From contig NZ_CP113948.1 in assembly GCF_026810365.1 (NCBI RefSeq), forward strand, positions 200,001 to 264,000: a DNA stretch of 64,000 nt. Direction: 5' to 3'. The notes beneath the pieces were generated by a model. The model did not search any database, was not told the origin of the DNA, and was given only the letters and a program-made list of their open reading frames with translations. Below are positions 44,715 through 53,251 of this stretch, one piece after another. Position numbers and translations under genes: made by a program. Position 1 is the stretch's first letter. Each line of letters opens with the position of its first letter. Source of the stretch: Flavobacterium praedii (GTDB taxonomy: Bacteria > Bacteroidota > Bacteroidia > Flavobacteriales > Flavobacteriaceae).

Positions 44715-44727
44715 CTTGGTTTACTTT

Positions 44728-44949
44728 TTAATATTCATCCTCATTCCAAAGATAATCTTCGTCAGTTGGATAATCTGGCCAAATTTCTTCCATTGATTCA
44801 TATATCTCGCCTTCATCTTCTATAGATTGAAGGTTTTCTACTACTTCTAATGGAGCGCCTGCTCTAATAGCGTAGTCAATAAGTTCGTCTTTGTTAGCAG
44901 GCCACGGTGCATCGCTTAAATATGATGCTAATTCTAATGTCCAATACAT
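44728..44949 (-). CDS. DUF2795-like protein
   Basis: This 73-residue protein starts at MYWTLELASYLSDAPWP. A longer frame with a further ATG 63 bases upstream is rejected because a perfect TTG-N19-TAnnTTTG promoter lies between the two ATGs. The body DELIDYAIRAGAPLEVVENLQ and the acidic tail (SMEEIWPDYPTDEDYLWNEDEY, in two parts) match the DUF2795 group of small acidic flavobacterial proteins. The function is unknown. It has no membrane part. It is followed by a short terminator and then by secA in the same direction. Confidence 0.82.
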   Translation of the reverse strand: MYWTLELASYLSDAPWPANKDELIDYAIRAGAPLEVVENLQSIEDEGEIYESMEEIWPDYPTDEDYLWNEDEY

Positions 44950-44970
44950 ATTTGTCGATTTAGTTTTGTG

Positions 44971-45000
44971 CAAAAATAAATTTTTTACTGAAAAAGACAA
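44971..45000 (-). promoter_or_regulatory. Complete Bacteroidota promoter for the DUF2795 gene
   Basis: On the minus strand TTG (45000-44998), a 19-base spacer and TATTTTTG (44978-44971) fit the Bacteroidota consensus exactly. The ATG at 44949 is 21 bases downstream. Confidence 0.7.
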
Positions 45001-45133
45001 GTAAAAAACCATTTATTTTTTAAAAAAATTAAGAACGTATTTTCAGACAGTAAGTATTAAGATAATTAATTCTAAATTTCAAAACTGAAAATCTTTTCTA
45101 AATACTGTAAACCGTAATCTATAAAACGTCAAC

Positions 45134-45703
45134 CTATTTTCTAGGAATCCATTTTACTTCCTCGGCGTTTAAATCATGAGACAACTTTCGTGCCAATACA
45201 AAAAGATAGTCAGAAAGTCGGTTTAAGTACTTAATTGCAATTTCAGCAACAGGCTCATTATGGCTTAAATGCACTGCTAAACGTTCTGCACGGCGGCAAA
45301 CGCATCTTGCAATATGACAATATGACACGGTTTGATGTCCTCCCGGTAACACAAAATGTGTCATTGTGGGAAGTGATTCTTCCATACTGTCTATTTCATT
45401 TTCCAGTAATTCAACATCAGACTCGATAATCCCAAGTTTTTTTAGACGTAATTCGCCATTTTTCATCACTTCTTTTTCTGGAGGAGTGGCAAGAATGGCT
45501 CCGACAGTAAACAATCGATCTTGAATTTCGATTAATATTTCTTTGTAATGATTATTTATTTCTTGGTCACGGATTAATCCAATGTAGGAATTCAATTCAT
45601 CTACTGTTCCATAGCTTTCGATGCGGGCATGGTCTTTTGGTACTCTAGTGCCACCAAAAAGGGCTGTGGTTCCGCCATCTCCAGTTTTTGTATATACTTT
45701 CAT
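45134..45703 (-). CDS. Cob(I)alamin adenosyltransferase, PduO type
   Basis: This 189-residue protein has the ATP-binding N-terminal motif TKTGDGGTTALFGGTRVPKD, then ESYGTVDELNSYIGLIRD, and the helical core with FVLPGGHQTVSYCHIARCVCRRAERL. All are diagnostic of the PduO/MMAB family. It makes adenosylcobalamin from cob(I)alamin and ATP, the cofactor for methylmalonyl-CoA mutase. No other cobalamin gene is in the window, so its partner enzyme must lie elsewhere. The flanking spacer 45712-45740 carries repeated TTAGAAGT units. Confidence 0.94.
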   Translation of the reverse strand: MKVYTKTGDGGTTALFGGTRVPKDHARIESYGTVDELNSYIGLIRDQEINNHYKEILIEIQDRLFTVGAILATPPEKEVMKNGELRLKKLGIIESDVELLENEIDSMEESLPTMTHFVLPGGHQTVSYCHIARCVCRRAERLAVHLSHNEPVAEIAIKYLNRLSDYLFVLARKLSHDLNAEEVKWIPRK

Positions 45704-45769
45704 TTTAAGTTAGAGATTAGAAGTTAGAAGTTAGAGGTTTACAAGTTCAGAATAATTCTAACCTCTAAA

Positions 45770-46456
45770 TTATTTTGCTGTATCACTTTCAATAACACCG
45801 TCTCTTAAACGAATTACACGATGGGCGTAAGCTGCAATTTCCTCTTCGTGTGTAACTAGAATAACAGTATTGCCATTGGCATGAATATCTCCAAAAAGTT
45901 TCATAATTTCCAAAGAAGTTTTGCTATCCAAATTTCCTGTCGGTTCATCAGCAAGTATGATGGAAGGTTTGTTTACTAATGCTCTAGCAATGGCCACACG
46001 TTGACGCTGTCCTCCTGAAAGTTGATTGGGTTGATGATCCATTCTATCACCAAGATTTACTTGGTTTAATACTTCAGTGGCTCTAGTGTTTCTTTCGGTT
46101 TTTGAATAGCCAGCATAAATCATTGGCAAGGCTACATTATCAAGGGCTGTCGTTCTTGGTAAAAGATTGAATGTTTGAAAAACAAATCCAATCTCTTTAT
46201 TTCTAATTTCGGCTAGTTCGTCGTCTTTCATATGGCTTACATCTTTTCCGTTTAAGATATAAGTTCCAGATGTTGGTGTGTCTAAGCAGCCTAATAAATT
46301 CATTAAGGTAGATTTTCCAGAACCAGATGGACCCATTAAAGCTACATATTCCCCTTTGTTAATTTCTAAATCAATACCTTTTAATACATATACAATTTCA
46401 TTTCCTAGTACAAAGTCTCGTTTGATATTGGTGATTTTTATAAGTGGGTTTTCCAT
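45770..46456 (-). CDS. ABC transporter ATP-binding protein, LolD/MacB type
   Basis: This 228-residue ATPase has Walker [10 protein letters not shown], the Q-loop in [12 protein letters not shown], signature [15 protein letters not shown], Walker [13 protein letters not shown] and the switch [13 protein letters not shown]. The EPTGNLD motif and size are those of the MacB/LolD (lipoprotein release or antibiotic export) group. No permease is adjacent, so its partner is encoded elsewhere. It stands as a single gene between the adenosyltransferase and a lipoprotein gene on the other strand. Confidence 0.92.
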   Translation of the reverse strand: MENPLIKITNIKRDFVLGNEIVYVLKGIDLEINKGEYVALMGPSGSGKSTLMNLLGCLDTPTSGTYILNGKDVSHMKDDELAEIRNKEIGFVFQTFNLLPRTTALDNVALPMIYAGYSKTERNTRATEVLNQVNLGDRMDHQPNQLSGGQRQRVAIARALVNKPSIILADEPTGNLDSKTSLEIMKLFGDIHANGNTVILVTHEEEIAAYAHRVIRLRDGVIESDTAK

Positions 46457-46660
46457 TAGAGTTATAGATTGTAAATTTTGATTTAAGATTTTAAAAGTAC
46501 AAAAGACTTTTTAATTATGATAAGTAGTTCTAGTTAGATTTTTGTTACAATTTATTCATATCTATTATCATTTGGGTAGTTTTAATTTTTATGAAATTTA
46601 TATCGAATTTTGATATGTATCAGAATTTTTTGGATTGTTTGTATAATTGCTACATATATA

Positions 46661-46690
46661 TTGGATACAATGCAACTCAAGGTACATTTG
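46661..46690 (+). promoter_or_regulatory. Complete Bacteroidota promoter for the lipoprotein gene
   Basis: TTG (46661-46663), a 19-base spacer and TACATTTG (46683-46690) fit the consensus exactly. The ATG at 46720 is 29 bases downstream. Confidence 0.7.
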
Positions 46691-46719
46691 ATACAGATAT
46701 GTTTATTAAATCAAAAATT

Positions 46720-47394
46720 ATGAAAACTAGAAAATTATTATTGGGAATGGCTGTAATTACTTTGGGATTATCTTCTTGCAAGGATGAAAAAAAAATACAG
46801 GCCGAAAAATCGGTAGATACCTATGTTGTCTATGTGGATTCATTAGGAAACACAGATACAGTAGTTACCAAAGAGAACTGGGAATCTATTCAAGCTAATT
46901 ATGAAATAAGAAATGCTGCTGCTGAATTGGCTTTGGCTGATTTGAAAGATGATATTAAAGCACAAGAGCGAATTAATGCCAGTAGAGCCAAATATGAAGA
47001 ACTTAAAGCAAAAATGGATGCGCAAACCGAAATTGAAAATCAAGCTATAATAGCGGATAATCCAAAACAACGATTGAGAAATGCACTTTTTGGTGAGGGA
47101 AAGGTTGGGAATGATATCAACTTTAATTGGGTAAATGCTAAAAATATTCTAGGTGTATACCAATTATTTGTTGATACCGCTCAAAAAAATAAAGACAATT
47201 ATACCCGTGAGGATTGGGATGAAGTAAAATTAATGTATGAAGCCTTGGATAGTAGAAAAAATACAGTGGAAAACGAGGGACTTACTTCAAATGATAATAT
47301 GAAAATTTCTGGATTGAAGTTGAAATTTGCTCCGATGTATACTTTAAATAGAATGGGAGCCAAGTCGGCAGAAATGGCCAAAGCAAAAAAATAA
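46720..47394 (+). CDS. Lipoprotein of unknown function, coiled-coil rich
   Basis: This 224-residue protein has a type II signal, MKTRKLLLGMAVITLGLSSC, with lipobox LSSC at residues 17-20. The start is set by the promoter at 46661, which lies inside a longer frame that begins 129 bases upstream. After a linker (VDTYVVYVDSLGNTDTVVTK) there are two charged, mostly helical halves, each with repeated E-N-W/D-W motifs (KENWESIQANYEIR and REDWDEVKLMYEALD), so the protein looks like an internal duplication. It is exported and membrane-anchored. I do not recognise a characterised family. Confidence 0.72.
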   Translation: MKTRKLLLGMAVITLGLSSCKDEKKIQAEKSVDTYVVYVDSLGNTDTVVTKENWESIQANYEIRNAAAELALADLKDDIKAQERINASRAKYEELKAKMDAQTEIENQAIIADNPKQRLRNALFGEGKVGNDINFNWVNAKNILGVYQLFVDTAQKNKDNYTREDWDEVKLMYEALDSRKNTVENEGLTSNDNMKISGLKLKFAPMYTLNRMGAKSAEMAKAKK

Positions 47395-47677
47395 TTAATT
47401 ATGGAATGAAATAAAATAATTTTTCATCATAAATATTTAATTTATTATAGTTTAATTAGTGTTAAAATTAAATAAAAGTGTATTTCATCGATTTTACATA
47501 GAATATTGTCGATTTTTATTCTTGTATTTATTAAATTTGGTAATCAAAAGTTTAAATTTTAGTAGTAGGTTATTTAGGTTTAAACTTTTGTTTGATTGTT
47601 TAGCAAAAATTAATTTCATTCTAAAGCAATCAATTGAAATAAAATCTTCGGATTTTAGATTTTGTTATTCAGAATGG

Positions 47678-47707
47678 AAAAGACAGTCATGGGGGTGACT
47701 GTCTTTT
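47678..47707. terminator. Bidirectional terminator
   Basis: AAAAGACAGTCA and TGACTGTCTTTT pair perfectly over 12 bases with a six-base loop, and T-tracts follow. It lies between the convergent lipoprotein and carbonic anhydrase genes. The remaining spacer 47395-47677 shows no credible gene. Confidence 0.85.
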
Positions 47708-47772
47708 TTTTGTTTTGATTTCAAACAAACTATTTTGAAACCGTTTTGAATCTTTTTTTAAGTAAAACTTGT

Positions 47773-48402
47773 TTAGTTTGATATTTTGTAAATCTGGGTA
47801 ATATCTTTCAATTTTTCTGTAAAGTTGATATTAAGGTCAATTAATTTTCCACTGTGAATATCAAAAATCCATCCATATACTTTTAAATTTCGGTCGTTGA
47901 ATGCTTTTTGTACTTCGGCAGTTTTGATAACATTGATGCATTGTTCTTGTACGTTTAATTCAACTAACTTTTTATATTTTTCTTCCTCATTGGTTATAGC
48001 ATCAAGCGTTTTTCGATGAATTCGATAAACATCGCGGATGTTTCTTAGCCATGGGTTTAATATTCCCAAATCGGATTGTTGCATGGCTGCATGCACACCT
48101 CCACAACCATAATGACCACAAACTACGATGTGATTTACTTTCAAATGTACCACCGCATAATTGATCACTGACATCGAATTTAAGTCGGTATTTGGAACCA
48201 TATTGGCAATGTTTCGGTGTACAAAAACTTCTCCAGGTTCCAGTCCCATTAGTTCTTCTGCCGAAACGCGACTATCCGAACAACCAATATAAAGAAATTC
48301 GGGAGATTGTCCTTTTGATAATTTTTCAAAATAGTTTTTATCTATTTGGAGCTGTTTGATAATCCATTTTTGGTTATTTTCAAAAATTTGGTTGATGTCC
48401 AT
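47773..48402 (-). CDS. Beta-class carbonic anhydrase
   Basis: This 209-residue protein has the zinc motifs of beta-carbonic anhydrases: YIGCSDSRVSAEELMG (first Cys and the Asp-Arg pair) and VCGHYGCGGVHAAM (His and second Cys). VHRNIANMV between them is also conserved. It turns CO2 into bicarbonate in the cytosol. A -7 element (TAAATTTG, 48435-48428) precedes the start by 25 bases. It stands alone but lies near the ferredoxin-dependent oxidoreductases only in a wide sense; no operon link is seen. Confidence 0.94.
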   Translation of the reverse strand: MDINQIFENNQKWIIKQLQIDKNYFEKLSKGQSPEFLYIGCSDSRVSAEELMGLEPGEVFVHRNIANMVPNTDLNSMSVINYAVVHLKVNHIVVCGHYGCGGVHAAMQQSDLGILNPWLRNIRDVYRIHRKTLDAITNEEEKYKKLVELNVQEQCINVIKTAEVQKAFNDRNLKVYGWIFDIHSGKLIDLNINFTEKLKDITQIYKISN

Positions 48403-48432
48403 AATGTAATTTTAAATTTTAAAACGGCAAAT

Positions 48433-49212
48433 TTATGTTCTGATTATAAAATGCTGTTTGGGTTGCTCGTATCTAAAGAAGACCAATCCCCATTGAAAAG
48501 TATCTATGCTTACCGTCACTTTTGGATGGTTTTTTATAATTTCCCAGGCCGCTTCCATGTCTGCAGACCAATGAATATCATCAAAAATCCAAACTGTTTC
48601 ATTAGTAATAGTTGGTAACAATAACTCAAAATAGTCTAATGTTGCTTTTTTAGAATGGTTGCCATCAAAGTAAATCAATTGGTAGCTTTCTGTTTTCTGT
48701 TGGCAGTTTTGCAGATAACTTAAAAAATCGGTTTCAACACATTCTATAGTATTACAATTGAATTTTTCCAGTTGAATTTTTGCAACTGCAATTGTATTTG
48801 GACAACCTTCGAGCGTTATGATTTTTGCTTTTGGATTTCCTAATGCAAGTGCAGAAGTTGCCAATCCTAATGAAGTTCCAATTTCTAAAACAGTTTCAGG
48901 TTGAAAATAATGGACAATTCGATACAATAATTGGGCTCGTTTGGGGGAGATTCCAGCCGTTTCTGCAATTTTTGAAATTTGTCTGATATTAGATTTAAAA
49001 ACTCGAGAACCTGCACCAAAGTCGGTTACAGCAATGGTGTTTTTATTTTGCAAAAGTTCGTTTCGGTACCTTTTTAAAATGGCATATTCTGGTTTGTATT
49101 TTTTGTCATAAAAACATTTGGTCAATAAATTAAAGACAAATGGGGAATGAACTGCATGTTCGTTTTTGGATTGCCAAAGGAATTTAAGATAAGATTTGAT
49201 TTGGAATAACAT
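48433..49212 (-). CDS. Class I SAM-dependent methyltransferase
   Basis: This 259-residue protein is taken from the ATG giving MLFQIKSYLKFLWQSK; a further ATG 45 bases upstream adds an unlikely leader. The Rossmann motif VLEIGTSLGLATSALALG (motif I) lies near residue 120, followed by KIITLEGCPNTIAVA, and LIYFDGNHSKKATLDYF fits motif IV of O-methyltransferase-like enzymes. An N-terminal 90-residue helical part with HSPFVFNLLTK is also seen in flavobacterial homologues. The methyl acceptor is unknown. Carbonic anhydrase lies just downstream in the same direction. Confidence 0.82.
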   Translation of the reverse strand: MLFQIKSYLKFLWQSKNEHAVHSPFVFNLLTKCFYDKKYKPEYAILKRYRNELLQNKNTIAVTDFGAGSRVFKSNIRQISKIAETAGISPKRAQLLYRIVHYFQPETVLEIGTSLGLATSALALGNPKAKIITLEGCPNTIAVAKIQLEKFNCNTIECVETDFLSYLQNCQQKTESYQLIYFDGNHSKKATLDYFELLLPTITNETVWIFDDIHWSADMEAAWEIIKNHPKVTVSIDTFQWGLVFFRYEQPKQHFIIRT

Positions 49213-49219
49213 AAAGACT

Positions 49220-49334
49220 GTTTCACAAAGGTTCACAAAGAAAATGCGAAGATACACAGAGATTTTTTAAGTATTCAATATCTAAAAACTAAACTTTGTG
49301 CTTCGCTGTGTTTTCTCTAGATTCCTTGTGAAAT
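49220..49334. repeat. Imperfect long inverted repeat
   Basis: The stretch from 49220 (TTTCACAAAGG...GCGAAGATACACAGAG) is roughly complementary to 49294-49334 (CTTTGTGCTTCGCTGTG...CCTTGTGAAA). It fills the divergent gap between the methyltransferase and the SDR gene. The arms share words with the palindrome at 22859 only weakly. Confidence 0.45.
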
Positions 49335-49385
49335 AGCATTTTATTAAAGTATAAGCCAATATTTAACAGTCCCAAAATTTAAAAC

Positions 49386-49393
49386 TATCTTTG
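49386..49393 (+). promoter_or_regulatory. Bacteroidota -7 promoter element
   Basis: TATCTTTG fits TAnnTTTG and lies 41 bases before the ATG at 49435. Confidence 0.4.
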
Positions 49394-49434
49394 CTCCCTT
49401 GAAATTTACATCAAGAAAAGTAAAGAATATAATA

Positions 49435-50985
49435 ATGATGACGGAAGAAACAGCTATTAAAAGTGCAATAACATTGGAGGAAATTAACCATTGCATCACT
49501 ATTTTGACACAACTCAATACAGATACAGATCAAATTTTTGAAATACCAAAAGAACAACGAACAGCATTAATTAAAGCAGCAGGTCAGTTTTCGAGACCAG
49601 ATCGCGATGAGTTTGCCCGTCGAAAAAAAGACGGAAAAGCAGTAGCCAAACGCAAGCAGGAAAAGAAAGACAGAACGGCCCGTAAAGAAACTGGAATTCG
49701 ATCTGCTCGTGAAGCAAGTATATTTGTAGCTCCCAAATTATTGGCTGTAAATGATCTTGCCAATAAAGAGCAATTGGAATTGGAGACACCCCAGAATTGT
49801 TATGTATGCAAAACAGAGTTTACTAGAATGCATCATTTTTACGATTCGATGTGTCCGGATTGTGGTGATTTTAATTATGCCAAACGTTTTCAAACCGCAG
49901 ATGTAAAAGGGCAAATTGCCGTGATTACGGGTTCACGCTTAAAAATAGGGTATCATATTACTTTGATGTTACTTAGAGGTGGAGCAACAGTTATTGCAAC
50001 AACCCGTTTTCCTGTGGATTCGGCTTTGCGATTTGCAAAGGAAGATGATTTTATGGAGTGGGGACACCGCTTAAAAATTCACGGATTAGATTTGAGGCAT
50101 ATTCCAAGTGTAGAGATTTTTTGCAATTTCATAGAACAAAAATATGGAAGGTTGGATATTCTAATCAATAATGCTGCACAAACGGTAAGACGACCAGCTG
50201 GGTTTTATACGCACTTGATGGAAAATGAAGAACGAGCCATCGCTAGTTTGCCAAAATCTGCTCAAGAATTATTATTGGACCACACCAATTGTTTAGATGA
50301 GTTAAAAGTATTGACTTTGGGAGCTTCTTCCAACCAAAATATGCCAGTAACGTGGCACGGACCAGAACCCGGAATTGGTTTAAGGGCTTCTGCTAGATTA
50401 TCCCAAATTCCGTATTCTTTTGACAATACGTTGGTCGCGCAAGAAGTTTTCCCGGAAGGAGAACTCGATGCCGACTTGCAACAAGTAGATTTAAGAAAAA
50501 CTAACAGCTGGCGTTTGAAATTGGGACAAATCGAAACTACAGAAATGATTGAAGTGCAGCTAGTAAATTCGGTAGCTCCATTTGTATTGTGCAATCGACT
50601 TTCGGAAGTGATGAAGAAAGACATTACGGGCAAAAAACACATTATCAACGTTTCGGCAATGGAAGGAAAATTTTATCGTGATTTCAAGGAAGACCGTCAT
50701 CCGCATACCAATATGGCCAAAGCGGCTTTGAATATGCTCACACACACAGCCGCAGGAACTTTGGCCAAAGATGGGATTTTTATGAATGCTGTCGATACAG
50801 GTTGGGTAACCGATGAAGATCCTGCCGAATTGGCCAAAAGGAAACAGGAAGAACAAGATTTTCAACCACCTTTAGATATCGTTGATGGAGCAGCACGGGT
50901 TATGGATCCTTTGTTTGATGGTATTAATACTGGAAAACACTGGTGCGGAAAGTTTTTGAAAGATTACAATCCGATTGCTTGGTAG
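49435..50985 (+). CDS. SDR-type oxidoreductase with N-terminal zinc ribbon
   Basis: This protein of about 516 residues (two adjacent ATGs are possible) has a helical N-terminus with basic runs and a zinc-ribbon (NCYVCKTEF and [13 protein letters not shown], two CxxC pairs). A short-chain dehydrogenase domain follows from about residue 155: [34 protein letters not shown] and [12 protein letters not shown]. The active-site YxxxK reads TNMAK: the catalytic Tyr is replaced by Thr while the Lys stays. An insertion of about 110 residues follows the NNAA motif. It probably binds NAD(P), but its reaction may not be a normal SDR redox step. Confidence 0.78.
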   Translation: MMTEETAIKSAITLEEINHCITILTQLNTDTDQIFEIPKEQRTALIKAAGQFSRPDRDEFARRKKDGKAVAKRKQEKKDRTARKETGIRSAREASIFVAPKLLAVNDLANKEQLELETPQNCYVCKTEFTRMHHFYDSMCPDCGDFNYAKRFQTADVKGQIAVITGSRLKIGYHITLMLLRGGATVIATTRFPVDSALRFAKEDDFMEWGHRLKIHGLDLRHIPSVEIFCNFIEQKYGRLDILINNAAQTVRRPAGFYTHLMENEERAIASLPKSAQELLLDHTNCLDELKVLTLGASSNQNMPVTWHGPEPGIGLRASARLSQIPYSFDNTLVAQEVFPEGELDADLQQVDLRKTNSWRLKLGQIETTEMIEVQLVNSVAPFVLCNRLSEVMKKDITGKKHIINVSAMEGKFYRDFKEDRHPHTNMAKAALNMLTHTAAGTLAKDGIFMNAVDTGWVTDEDPAELAKRKQEEQDFQPPLDIVDGAARVMDPLFDGINTGKHWCGKFLKDYNPIAW

Positions 50986-51081
50986 AATTAGTCTCGATTT
51001 TAAGTCTCAATGGACACATTGGAGCTAATTTGAAGAAGACTTCTATCATACTGCGACTGAAAACTGCGACTTGAATAGTAG

Positions 51082-52344
51082 TTAGAATCCTTCTCCATCA
51101 TTAAAATAGAATGTTTCAGAATCACGACCCAATCCAAAGTTGACTATAAAATTGGTTAGAGTGTTTTTGTCTAAAAGAACTCTCAATCCAAGTCCAATTG
51201 CGGGTTGAATGGATTCGAATAAATGGAGGTTTTTATCTTCCGAACTGGCAGTTGTAGCATTAGCAAAAACCGTTCCGCTGATCATTTGGTTTTTTGTAAT
51301 TGGGAAACGATATTCGCTTTCAAAATACATCAAGTTGGTTCCTCTAAACAAACCTTGAGTATATCCTTTCCCGCTACGGCTATTTTGATCCCAACCTATT
51401 GCAGGTTGATTCAAATAAGGTTGTCTTCCACTTGTTAAAAATTGGCCATACGCCCAAAAACCAATTACATGTTGTTTGTTTGTTTTACTGATGGGAATAA
51501 AATATCGAGATTCCAGCAATAGTGTAGCGCTCTTGTGTTTATTAATATCGTTTTGTGGATTATAGCGATAATTCATGTTCAAATACAAACCGTTATTAGT
51601 GTTTATTAAATTGTCTCTAGCATCATAAATTAAGTTTAAACTAAAGCCATTTACAGCATAGTTTTTATCACTGAACCCGTATTTTTTTGAGTAATTGTAA
51701 TGGTAAGTATATTGCATATTGGCAACATTCAATAACTTGTCATTTATATTGGTATAACTATCAAAATGAATTCCTAATCCAATAAAAAAAGAGCGATAGA
51801 TATTATAAGAAACGGTTTCGTGAAATTTAAAATAATTATAATTCATTGGTTGCTCGATACTATTATAATCGAATTTCTTAAATTCGGCTCCCCAAGGAAT
51901 AATATCGGTTCCTAATCCATAATTGGATTGAGAGAAAATATAATATCGAAAATCACCACTAAAAAAAAAGTGGTCATTACTGATGTACATATTGTTTTTT
52001 AAATAGGTCAAGACTTGTTTTTGGGAACTATAGGATGCACCACCAGATAGTAATGAGATTTTATTTTCTGGTTTTAATTTAAAACTAAATTGACTTATGA
52101 ACCCAAGAGTAAATCCATTTGCGGGTTGATAGCCTAATGTAGGGAATGCTATTAAATTTGTTTTAGAATCAGGTTTGCTGATTTTTAGTGTATCTTCTTT
52201 GGTAAATAAATCAACAATGGAGCGTAGTTTTTGTTTTATTTCTTTCTCTTTTTTCTCTTCCTGTGAAACGATTGTTTGAGAATAAAAAAAAGAAAAAATA
52301 AATAAGACTACGAATTTTGATTTCAAATTATTTTTAAAAGTCAT
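51082..52344 (-). CDS. Outer-membrane beta-barrel protein, BamA/TamA superfamily
   Basis: This 420-residue protein, from the ATG giving MTFKNNLKSKFVVLF, has a signal peptide (IVSQE), a short charged linker, and then about 16 beta strands. The last part has GYTQGLFRGTNLMYFESEYR, with the FRG-containing loop 6 motif (LFRG) of the Omp85 family, and ends FYFNDGEGF with a terminal Phe. POTRA domains are absent, so it is not BamA itself but a small D15-type barrel. Substrate is unknown. It is convergent with the SDR gene. Confidence 0.82.
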   Translation of the reverse strand: MTFKNNLKSKFVVLFIFSFFYSQTIVSQEEKKEKEIKQKLRSIVDLFTKEDTLKISKPDSKTNLIAFPTLGYQPANGFTLGFISQFSFKLKPENKISLLSGGASYSSQKQVLTYLKNNMYISNDHFFFSGDFRYYIFSQSNYGLGTDIIPWGAEFKKFDYNSIEQPMNYNYFKFHETVSYNIYRSFFIGLGIHFDSYTNINDKLLNVANMQYTYHYNYSKKYGFSDKNYAVNGFSLNLIYDARDNLINTNNGLYLNMNYRYNPQNDINKHKSATLLLESRYFIPISKTNKQHVIGFWAYGQFLTSGRQPYLNQPAIGWDQNSRSGKGYTQGLFRGTNLMYFESEYRFPITKNQMISGTVFANATTASSEDKNLHLFESIQPAIGLGLRVLLDKNTLTNFIVNFGLGRDSETFYFNDGEGF

Positions 52345-52504
52345 ACTAAAGACCTGAGTTATATCCAAACCCGTTTATTTTTCTGAATTAATATTTTTTT
52401 CAACAAAAGATAAAACTAAGCAAAATTTCTCATAGAGATTTAATTATTGTAATTAAAGTGATTTAACTTTATATCACTTGAATGAAATAAAATCAATAAA
52501 AAAG

Positions 52505-52541
52505 AAAAGCCACATTAGAAATGAATTTCGTTGTGGCTTTT
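52505..52541 (-). terminator. Terminator of the FKBP gene
   Basis: AAAAGCCACA and TGTGGCTTTT pair over ten bases with a 17-base loop and flanking A/T tracts. Confidence 0.75.
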
Positions 52542-52564
52542 TTATGTATTAATTGGCTATAAAA

Positions 52565-53047
52565 TTAATTTACTGAAATTAATTTAACATCAAAAATAAG
52601 TACCGAACCACCAGGAATAGGTCCCATACTGTTATTTCCGTACCCTAATTGTGCTGGTACCAAAAGAATAGCACTTCCTCCAGTTTTTAAATAAGGAATT
52701 CCTTCTGTCCAACCTTTTATAACTTGATCCAATCCAAAAGAGATTCCTTCAGGACCACTTTGGTCAAATACGGTTCCATTAGTGAAATAACCTTTATAAG
52801 CAACCGTTACATTTGAAGTTGCAGTTGGTTGTTTTCCAGTTCCAGGATCGGTAATTACATAATACAATCCCGAATCACTTTTTATAGTTTTTAAATTGTT
52901 TTTGGCTATGTAGTCGGTAATTTCTTTATTGTTTTTAGCAACGAAATCTACTGAAATTTCTTTTTGAATTGTAGGTTCTTTTTCTTTTCCTTTTGAACAA
53001 GAAATAAAAAGAGTCAAGGCTAGTAGGGCAAATAATAATGGTTTCAT
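52565..53047 (-). CDS. FKBP-type peptidyl-prolyl isomerase lipoprotein
   Basis: This 160-residue protein has a lipobox (LFISC, Cys at about residue 17) and an acidic linker. Its FKBP domain at about residues 70-158 shows VTVAYKGYFTNGTVFDQSG, the IKGWTEGIPYLKTGGSAIL active-site strands and VPAQLGYGNNSMGPIPGGS. It should speed proline isomerisation of exported proteins while anchored in the membrane. A TATATTTG -7 element lies 22 bases upstream (53077-53070). Length and motifs are normal. Confidence 0.93.
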   Translation of the reverse strand: MKPLLFALLALTLFISCSKGKEKEPTIQKEISVDFVAKNNKEITDYIAKNNLKTIKSDSGLYYVITDPGTGKQPTATSNVTVAYKGYFTNGTVFDQSGPEGISFGLDQVIKGWTEGIPYLKTGGSAILLVPAQLGYGNNSMGPIPGGSVLIFDVKLISVN

Positions 53048-53172
53048 AGAAAAATATTTTTAAAGAAAGCAAATATAGTAAAACCGATAGTGATTTTATA
53101 AAAAAGATTTTTCGTGACTTTTATTTGAAAATTTTTAATTTAATGGAACAAAAAATTGTTTGACAAAATAAT

Positions 53173-53208
53173 AAAGCCATAACGAAAATTAAATTTTGTT
53201 ATGGCTTT
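53173..53208 (-). terminator. Terminator of the ABC-F gene
   Basis: AAAGCCATAAC and GTTATGGCTTT pair over 11 bases with a partly paired A/T-rich loop and flanking tracts. Confidence 0.75.
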
Positions 53209-53251
53209 TAGAACTATTCTTTAATATGTGTTTATCTCTGCAAACTAAAAT

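Noticed and set aside
47459..47698. A 79-codon frame before the carbonic anhydrase terminator
   Set aside because: Its translation is Phe/Leu/Lys-rich, as expected of random A+T-rich DNA, and its end lies inside a terminator hairpin.
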